Part shown: in pieces, positions 56,608-64,000 of the stretch
How positions within the stretch are numbered: position 1 is the stretch's first letter
Layout: each line of letters begins with the position of its first letter
Assembly: GCA_007026445.1 (NCBI GenBank)
Contig: VDMD01000009.1
Location: forward strand, 558,001 to 622,000
DNA: 64,000 nt
Direction of reading: 5' to 3'
From: Schizophyllum amplum
Lineage: Eukaryota; Basidiomycota; Agaricomycetes; Agaricales; Schizophyllaceae
Notes under the pieces: generated by a model
The model's database searches: none
What the model saw: only the letters and a program-made list of their open reading frames with translations
What the model was told of the DNA's origin: nothing
Made by a program: the position numbers and the translations under genes

Positions 56608-58293
56608 TCAAGCACATTGCCACGCCGACTCGTCTTCGTACGTGCCCGGCCCCACGTACTTGTTCGTCTTCGGCCACTTGCAATGCGCCCGCCAGAGGGT
56701 CTCGTTGGCGTCCGCGCCACGCACAACCTCCGGCGCTACGCCCTCCTCCACCCATTGCACCAGGGCGAGCAGCACATTGTCGTCCGCGCTCGTCCCAGCG
56801 GCACCATCCGCCGTATTCCCGATCTTGTAAGCACCATCGCCTCCACCGCAGTGCGACATCCCGCTAATGGGGAAGAAGCGGTAGAACTCGTCGAGCTCTG
56901 CGGGCTCCATACCCAACGTCTCTTGCACGAGGGAGTAGTAGCGCTTGGAGTTGTCCGAGGAGATGAGGCCGTCCATGAGGCCGTGGTAGTGAAGAACCTT
57001 GCTGCCGGCTTCCTTGAAGGCGGAGATGTCGCCGCTGAAGGACTCGACGGTGCCGGGGTCCATCTCTATCGCAATATAATAATCCGCGAGCGATATCGTC
57101 GCGGGATCCCACGTCGAGTCGTTGTAGATGGCGTAGCGCCACCAATTCTAGAGGATGAGCTTCAGTACATAAGAAGGCAAGGGCGGAAAGAGGAGTGAGC
57201 ATACCGTCGAGTACGAGAACGGTTGCCCACTGAACTGAGCCATGCCGGCCAGGACTTCCGCGCCTGGCTGCATGCGCGGGTACACAAGCTCACCGTTCTC
57301 ATCGTATATCGGGCTGAGCACCGTGCGCACCGTGTCCGCCTGCGTCTCCGTCAGGCAGTCCGTCGTGTTACCGTCCGCACAGATCAGCGGTGTTGGGTCG
57401 AAGTTGCACAGATCCGGATTCTCCAGCACGTTGTCCGTCGCGCCGTCCAGCGCGTCGCACTGATTCAGCACCTCTTGGTGGATGGCGCCGGCCCACATCT
57501 CCATCGGCACAAACGTATCCGCGCCTTCCGGGCCTGTTACGGTGTAGAACGACCCGCTCCAGTACTGCAGTTGGGTAAATGCGAACGCCGGCGCGCCCGC
57601 GAGCACGCCGTCGAAGTCTTCCGGGAAGTCCTGCACCATCTTCCAGCCCTGTCGCCCGCCAGTAGAGCAGCCGAGGTAGTACGACTTGTCGTGCGGCGCG
57701 CCGTAGAAGAGCTCGGTGAGTTCGTTGCCGACAACGACGCCGGTATGGACCGAACGCCAGGCGTAGTCAGCGATAACATCCGGATTGTTGAGGAAGGCTA
57801 CGCCCGTCTGGCCTTCGTGCCCGTCGTTGGTACCAACGGTTGCGAAACCAAGAGAGGACGTGTAAGCAAGGTCACTGTACTGAATACCTCGGGGCACGTG
57901 AGCTCGACAATCGATTTAGTGCAATTTTGCAAACTTACATCCCCCGATGCCCCCGTTGCCCGTGCTGAGGAAACGACCGGTATAGTTCTGCGGGAACCAC
58001 GCTTCCATGCGTAGCTCGCTCCTCTCCGAGGTCGTTACGTTCATTCGGATACGGCAGAGGTCCGTGCTGACAAGCTGGGAAGGCGGGTCCGAGCACGATG
58101 GGGCTTGTTCTAGCGTGATGTTCGTCCCTGCAGCGACGAAGTCTGTCGCATACGTAGTGACGTTCTCCATGTTTATCTGGTTGAGAAAGGAGGCGCAGCT
58201 GGACGCGAAGTCATCTTGTGCGTGCACGGTTGCCGCACGCAGGAACGCAAACGCGCTCAAGAGGACACTAGAGCCAGAACGGAGGGGAATCAT
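56608..58293 (-). CDS. secreted tannase/feruloyl esterase
   Basis: Secreted alpha/beta-hydrolase of the tannase family (feruloyl esterase B type) that cleaves ester bonds of phenolic acids in plant cell wall or tannins. Three exons, 58293..57939, 57887..57205 and 57147..56608, fit in phase and give 525 aa; an upstream in-frame ATG at 58314 would add seven residues. Signal peptide MIPLRSGSSVLLSAFAFLRA-ATVHA. The family CS-D-HC arrangement is visible: nucleophile Ser in LGCSTGGRQG and catalytic His next to Cys in GMSHCGGGDG. Many N-glycosylation sequons (NVT, NYT, NTT, NES-like) are present. Intact, unlike the copy at 53908. Choice of start is the main uncertainty. Confidence 0.9.
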
Positions 58294-58442
58294 GAGCACC
58301 TGTGACCAGTCCATGATGCACCACTTGAGCTTTTATATGTCGCGCGGAGCGTCCTCGGCGATGTCCAGCGACGAGGACACGCGGCAAGATGGTTTACCCA
58401 ACGTCGTCGAGGGATTGGGCGCTGGTTGAGCGGTGCATCAAG

Positions 58443-58463
58443 CTCGTGACTGTCGCCAGAAGC
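58443..58463 (-). promoter_or_regulatory. motif shared by both esterase promoters
   Basis: GCTTCTGGCGACAGTCACGAG on the minus strand, about 150 bases upstream of the intact esterase start; counterpart of 55738-55759. Confidence 0.4.
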
Positions 58464-58760
58464 AGGGTGTGGCCAGTTCCTAGCTGGTATTTTGAAGCGT
58501 GAGACGAGTATAGGGAAAGACTGGGGGAAGGGAAGCGATGCATCAGAAAGTGATTGGAAAATGATAGGATAAGGACAAGCTTCAGATTATCATTCAGACG
58601 TGGCCGATGCATGGCACGTGCAACAAATGGCACGTCGGCTCATGCACTCTGCGGCGTCTGCCACAAATCAAAACGCCGTGCGCCGTGGACAGCTTTTCTC
58701 TCTGTATATGTGTATCTTGGTGTACATTTCTGGTTCGCGTCAGTGTATGTCCGTCTGCCA

Positions 58761-60839
58761 TCAGCCTGGCGAGAGACCCAGGCCAGCACGACGCGCGGCA
58801 TCCTCTTTCTTGACCTTCTGATAGAATTCCTTGATATCTTCGATATACATCGACTGCTCCAGCAGGACATCCGCCTCCATGTTCGTGCCCCAGTGTAACC
58901 TACCGTATACGCGCATCGTTCCTTCTGCTAAGGGTGGTCCATCATCACCGGCCGTCACTGGCAATACCTTCAGATTACCGTCTGAGTTGACGTCTAAGAA
59001 TTCGACCGTCATGGGTCGACGGTCAATCAGCGTGCCACGTTCAAGAGCCAGCGCTATTTCATAAAGTGCGCTGGTCCGGATGAAGTGGAAGTCAACATAG
59101 GTCATTGTCGGCTGCCTCAAAGGTTTCACGGAGTCGGGCAGCGGTAGCACTACATGTACGCGTAAGCGGCCCCGGGCGGGTAGGAAAAATCGATGAAAAT
59201 GAAGGTGCGCACTGGTCAAGTCTCTCATGGGTCGCGAACATTGTTGGCGATGTCCTCCTCCTGCTCGCCAGTGCATTTTTTGGCATCTCTTCGAGCAGTA
59301 GGAGACGAGAGCACACTCGCAAATTTTCGACTTGACGCCGGACCACACCTCGTCAAGAGCGAAGCCATCACACTGTATGTACAACCTCTCAAGATCAGCG
59401 GATCTTCGAGCAGCGGTCAAAGAGCACTCACATTCGGATTACTGCAAGCAACTTCCTTCTGCTTCAAGCGCGCCTCGCAAAGCTCCCACCGCGGGTGGAG
59501 CAGCGAGAAGCGCAAGTTGACCATATGCCACATCGGCCAGCTCACAAAGGTCTGATCCATCAGCCTTGGATAGAGGACGGCCTGTTCCCTGTACGCGCAC
59601 AGCACCTTCGGCCACGTCAGCGACGGCAGCAGGACTCGCTGCATCCAGAGCATTGCGGTGCGACGCCAGTCCTCCCCCATTGCGTCCCCCACACCCATGG
59701 GCACAAATCGCAGAAGCCTGTCCATATACAGCAAAAGGCCAGCTTTGATCGCCCGTACCACCTCGCGTACCCTCGCCCCCGACTGGAACAGTGCGTCCAG
59801 GAGCGCGACGCAAAGCATCGCGACTGAACGTTCCTCTTTATGAGGGACAGGGACGCCGCCATCTGGCACCATCTTCAGCAGCAGCTTGACCGTTAGCGAC
59901 ACCCCGTTGGCGCGCCGAAATGTCTCAAGGAAGAGTCGCTGGAGGGGGGAGGCCGGGTCCAGGCGCGCGTCTAAGAGGTTTTTTATGACGTCGGTGTAGG
60001 TCGTTGAGATGTAATCAGGATCTCTGGAGGCGAGCGGAGTGTCCATATGCCATTGTATGCGCTCGAAGGCGATGAGGAACGTCTTGCCCGGTTCCCGTTC
60101 TTCGTGCGCGACGACAGCGCGCAGCATACGTCGAGCGATCGCCGCGTCCTTATCCTCCAGAAGATCGCACAGAATGTCGTACAGCCTGTGCATAGGGCCC
60201 GGACCGACTTGTACGCCATCGCGAGGCAGCGGCTTGACCCAGTCGTAGGTCGCAACCGCCATGAGCACCTCCCCGAATCGAGGCAGCGCGACGCAAGCAG
60301 CACGCCCGGCGTACTCATCGAACAGCGCCACCATCATCAGCACAAGTACCCAGTACCGAAGGCGCACGCCCACGGCAACAGTGCCGTCCTCGCGCAGCGG
60401 AAAGTCGGCGGCTTCGAACTGGTAGAGCTCGGCGACCTCGATTTCCATGACGTTTCCCTGTCCGGGGAGGAGGAATAGGGCCCATTCCCAGGCATCCGGC
60501 AGGTGAGTGAGGAGGGTGTGGAGGAAGGCATCGCCGCAGTGCGGCGCCGCCTCGCACAAGTGAGCGTACATCTTCCATGCCTGGAGTACCTCGGTGATAG
60601 CGCGTGCGCCGGCCTTGTTGATGGGATGTCTGGGGATCCTCGTGCGTTGGAGGCGAAGGAATATTTCTTGCAAGCGCGGCGTCTGAAGGATTTTCGCATC
60701 GAAAGGGTAACTGGAACCTCTGAGAAAGTCCATCACATCCTGTTCGAATCGAGTAACGAAAGACTATGATCGTGGGTCAGACTTGATGATGGTCGGAAAG
60801 GGAGAGTGCTTGACGCCTACTTACGTTGTTCCGACTCAT
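58761..60839 (-). CDS. MYND zinc-finger protein, copy 3
   Basis: Third member of the MYND family, about 55 kb from the tandem pair. Exons 60839..60825 (ATGAGTCGGAACAAC), 60763..59432 and 59372..58761 fit in phase and give 652 aa. It starts MSRNNSFVTRFEQDVMDFLRG, comparable to SKYEENMFTFLEG and SKYEKDFVTFLNG of the others. A helical body follows (RIPRHPINKAGARAITEVLQAWKMYAHL). The finger CSNPN + CDGFALDE...ICEC...YCSKRC...H...C is interrupted by an intron after CSNPN, as in the other copies. The C-terminal domain has YVDFHF and MRVYGRLHWGTNME. The stretch between the finger and this domain is read without an intron, which is less certain. Confidence 0.83.
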
Positions 60840-61749
60840 GGCTGGATGACTTGTTTATACGATCGTGCCCTCGGACGATGGTGTTGTTGCCAGACTCGTT
60901 AGTGTACAGAAATATTTGCGATTAGGCTGAACCTGGCTGAACATGAGGGTCCTGAGACGGCACAAAGTGTACACGTGTTTGTTTGTTGTTCAACTTCAAC
61001 CGTGATCTCATTGACGCGGACGGGAAGACGAGTGTCATTGGCAAATGCTAAATCTAGACGTACCAATCAGCCAGAAGTGCACATCGGCTCGAGCAACGGG
61101 AGGGCTGGAGAGTGGCTTGCACAAGCGAGGCGCGGGGCGAGCCTGCGGACACGACGGTCGGGCGAAAATCGGCGGCACGTTTTCGCAGCATTCTCCGTTG
61201 GGGTGCAGAGCGTGGGCAATTCCGGATATTTCTCTTCGCTGCTACCCATACAAATGAGCAGACTGGGCATGTACACGTACGGCGTCAAGGCGCTGAAAAA
61301 AAGCAGATGACGACGGAAGAAGTGAGATTAACCGAGAGCGCGCCGCGTCGTGCAACTGTTGGGGCAGAGAATATCTGGCATCTGGATGTTCGCTGGAGGT
61401 CGCGTTGTGGGAGGGAAGCAGATGTGGACCGAGGGTCAAGGAGGCGAGGCGGTGAAAGCAACAAATATTTGGTCGTTTCGTCCGTCGTCTCGGAAGTCCG
61501 GCCCACGTGACGTAACCAGCGCGGCGTCCTCTGGCAAGTGCGTGTTCGCGAGTTCGTCCATGGCGCGCGATAACAAGAAAGTCTCCGAAGACATATCTCG
61601 CTGAAAACCCGGAAAGTCTTCTGGGTTGTCTGTATCTGCTGTGCAGTTCAAGTGCAGTTCGCGCTTCTCACACGTTTGAGCGGTGCGTGCGCCTTCCTTC
61701 TTGACCCAGACTACGCGCCTTACGGATTACCGATGACTATGCCTTATTC
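60840..61749. other. divergent intergenic region
   Basis: About 900 bases between the oppositely transcribed MYND copy 3 and the glycosyltransferase gene. No gene recognised; short frames lack support. Confidence 0.4.
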
Positions 61750-63330
61750 ATGATGCTCCTCCCCATCGCCATGCCCGAGCAGGTCAAAGTGTGGCTCTGG
61801 TGGCGGCGCCAGTGGGCCGCGTGGAAAATAATGGCACAGGGCGCGCACAATGACCTGCCGATGTACAACGACTCGCCCCCAAAGGCGCATCGCGTCAACT
61901 CAAACTCCAACCTCTTCAACCGCGGTCGCGCAACGACACTCGACGACCAGACACAGCACATGCCCCGCTCCCCGTCCCCCTCCATGCGCGCCGCCCAGCG
62001 GCCGTCACGATACCCCCGCCACCCGCCGTACAAACGCGCGTACCGCTCGCTCATGCACCTCGGCCGCTTCTGGCGCCTGCTCATCCTCCTCGGCACGCCC
62101 CTCCTGCTCGTCCTCTTCGGCCTCTACTTTTACGAACCACACATCGAAATCGCCTTCTACAGCCGCCGCTGGGTCGCGCAGGAGATCGACAGCCTCGCTC
62201 CCCTCGGAGGATGCTTCTCCGCGGATCGCCCGAGCAGCGGGTACAACATCTCCGAGCACATATACGGGAGAAAGAAGACGGAGATACAGGCGGGGCTCCC
62301 CATGCGCGTCGGCCTCGACTGCTACAACTTTGCCGGGACGATCGAGGGCCCGACGATGTACGACCTACTCGACCTCAACATGGGCACTCTGCCCCTCGAT
62401 CAACGCACCCAGTACCACACATACTGGCGCGCCGACCTCGCGCCCTTCGGCCCCCGCCAGGAGTGGATGCTCAAATCTTTCTTCGCGACGCAGAACATCG
62501 CGCGCACGCGGCTCGTGCTGTGGTCCAACGGCGACCTCACGCGAAATCCGATTCTGCAAAAGTATGCAAATAATTTCCCGAACGCGTTCGCGATACAGCG
62601 AATCGATATTCCGTACCTGGCGAGGGGGACGGAGCTGGACGGCGTGCTGCCGCTGCTGCAGACGCGCGACGACAAGGCGTGGATCGATGGTGACCTCATA
62701 CGGCTTCTTGTCTTGTGGAACTATGGAGGCGTCTGGGTCGACATGGACTCATTGCTCACCCGCGACCTCGAGCCGCTATTGGAGCACGAGTTTGTTACGC
62801 AGTGGGACTGCTACGGTATGCGTTAACCTGCGTGTTCTTATACTCGCAACTGACGCGTCCACCCAGACAAACCCTACACGCCCTTCAACGGCGCCCTCAT
62901 GCGCTTCCACAAACATTCACCTTATATATGCGAGGCATTCCACATCATGGCCACCTCGCCACCCCCTCGCCCAAAGTCCACCGACTGGGGCTCGCTGCTG
63001 TACTTCAAGCTGTGGCGCCGGCTCGTCGCGGTCGGCATCCCGCCCTTCAAAGTGCTGCCTTTCTGCTTCACCGAAGGCCGGAGCTGCCGGCTGGACACCC
63101 GATTACCGGACCCCTTCGCGACGGACGCGGCGAACTCGCAGGGCGTGCGACCTTTGATGGGGCTCGACCTCGACGACGGCGGGGATCTCGACTTGATCCT
63201 GACGAGGAAGATATTCGGCATGCACCTGCATAATCAGTGGGAAAAGCTGTTCCCCGTGGGCGGATGGGTTGAGCGGTTGCTGCTGAAGAAGTTCGACGAG
63301 CGGCTGAGCGGCGTAATGGAAGGCCCTTAG
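61750..63330 (+). CDS. DXD-type glycosyltransferase, type II membrane protein
   Basis: Golgi-type glycosyltransferase resembling the GT32/Gly_transf_sug superfamily, probably transferring sugars to glycans or lipids. Two exons, 61750..62815 and 62867..63330, fit in phase and give 509 aa. A cytosolic N-terminus of about 110 residues precedes one TM segment (RLLILLGTPLLLVLFGLYF) and then the lumenal catalytic domain. The nucleotide-sugar/metal motif is WVDMDSLL, preceded by DLIRLLVLWNYGGVW as in this superfamily. The C-terminus includes FNGALMRFHKHSPYICEAF and HLHNQWEKL. Two adjacent ATG codons; the first is used. Intact. Substrate not inferable. Confidence 0.82.
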
Positions 63331-64000
63331 CGGCTCGGGGTGGAGGAACGACTTGCCCGGGGAGACTAGGGACGGTGCAGCAGGAAATGAGGTCGACGCG
63401 CGCCCGGGACAATGTGCACTGGTGCTCCCTTGGCGTACGGCGCCGATGAGCGCTCGCCATGGTAGCTCGTGCTCTGGCGAGGCGCGCCGAACGCCAGCTA
63501 GAGCACGTATAGACGAGCAGGATGTCCTAGACTATGTAATTTGCTGCGGTGGGTGCTACGATCTACGACTACTGTACCAGCTAGTACCTGCAATAATGGT
63601 GTAATGTGCAGCGTATGCAAGTCGTGCATGGCCGAACTTCATTCGTTACTGCCTGCCTTTCAGTCATGCTGGTGGCTTCCCACTTTGCTTATCCTCGTTG
63701 CCTGTGTCCGCTGTGTTATTTCTTTACACCTTTTGGGTCCACTTGCTCGCGTTGACACTGACAGACCGCGAATTGACCGCGAAGGTCTTCGGCAATGCCC
63801 ATGACGTCGGTGTGACGCTTCGGGAAGATCCCATTGTTCTTGGCTTGTCCTCAACCATCTCCAGCGAGATGCAGAGACCTGGTCCTCCTCCTCGCTTTCC
63901 TTCTGGAGCAGCAAGAAACCGGCAGACGCGTCTTTCTTCACTGACGCTGCCCAAGGACGCCTCCGATGGCGCTAGGCAACCTCGGCGGTCGTCCGTCTCC
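63331..64000. other. window end, nothing recognised
   Basis: 3' flank of the glycosyltransferase and unassigned sequence. A minus-strand frame at 63724-63954 could be the edge of a gene beyond the window, but nothing supports it. Confidence 0.3.

Noticed and set aside
61850..63157. 435-codon plus-strand frame in another phase
   Set aside because: Crosses the glycosyltransferase intron and overlaps its coding exons out of frame; composition (Ser/Thr/Arg) is that of a GC-rich shadow frame.

Overview
The window is nuclear DNA of a filamentous basidiomycete, most likely a wood- or litter-decaying Agaricomycete. The reasons are genes split by many 44-65 nt introns with GTGCGT, GTACGT or GTGAGT donors, compact spacing, and typical Agaricomycete families: MYND, BTB and F-box paralogues, a multi-TM protein with a long tail, and a tannase/feruloyl esterase pair. 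No rRNA, tRNA, CRISPR or viral sequence was recognised. All gene models were spliced by hand and checked for reading phase.

Layout. 1-4.3 kb: two tandem MYND zinc-finger genes; a third copy lies at 58.8-60.8 kb. 5.0-8.7 kb: three small three-exon genes (110, 125 and 132 aa) ending in a short Cys/His cluster; a fourth (100 aa) lies at 28.5-28.9 kb. I could not assign this family. 10-11.2 kb: aldo/keto reductase. 11.6-13.3 kb: two damaged BTB units. 13.7-16.3 kb: SH3-PX-BAR sorting nexin. 16.4-17.1 kb: non-autonomous transposon with perfect 94-bp inverted repeats. 17.2-19.3 kb: Rad2/FEN-type nuclease. 19.7-20.4 kb: coactosin. 21.1-24.7 kb: paxillin-like LIM protein. 25.9-27.8 kb: O-methyltransferase. 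30.5-32.5 kb: membrane protein of a lineage-specific family. 33.4-35.6 kb: Ser/Arg repeat protein. 36.6-38.6 kb: protein with two RNase III-like domains, one apparently catalytic and one degenerate. 39.2-41.5 kb: a nest of three non-autonomous DNA transposons. 42.7-45.0 kb: multi-TM protein. 46.0-50.4 kb: F-box protein with a large insertion. 50.7 kb: 42-aa candidate secreted peptide. 51.7-53.5 kb: Sds23/Moc1-like CBS protein. 53.9-58.3 kb: tannase/feruloyl esterase pair, one broken and one intact. 61.7-63.3 kb: DXD glycosyltransferase.

No single pathway links the genes. Housekeeping functions (actin, membrane traffic, DNA repair, stress signalling, glycosylation) are interleaved with duplicated lineage-specific families and small transposons. 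Secreted tannase/feruloyl esterase, O-methyltransferase and aldo/keto reductase fit metabolism of plant phenolics, but this is inference. The points most worth follow-up are the four-member Cys/His family, the asymmetric double RNase III protein, the three-lesion esterase pseudogene beside its intact copy, and the well-preserved transposon ends.
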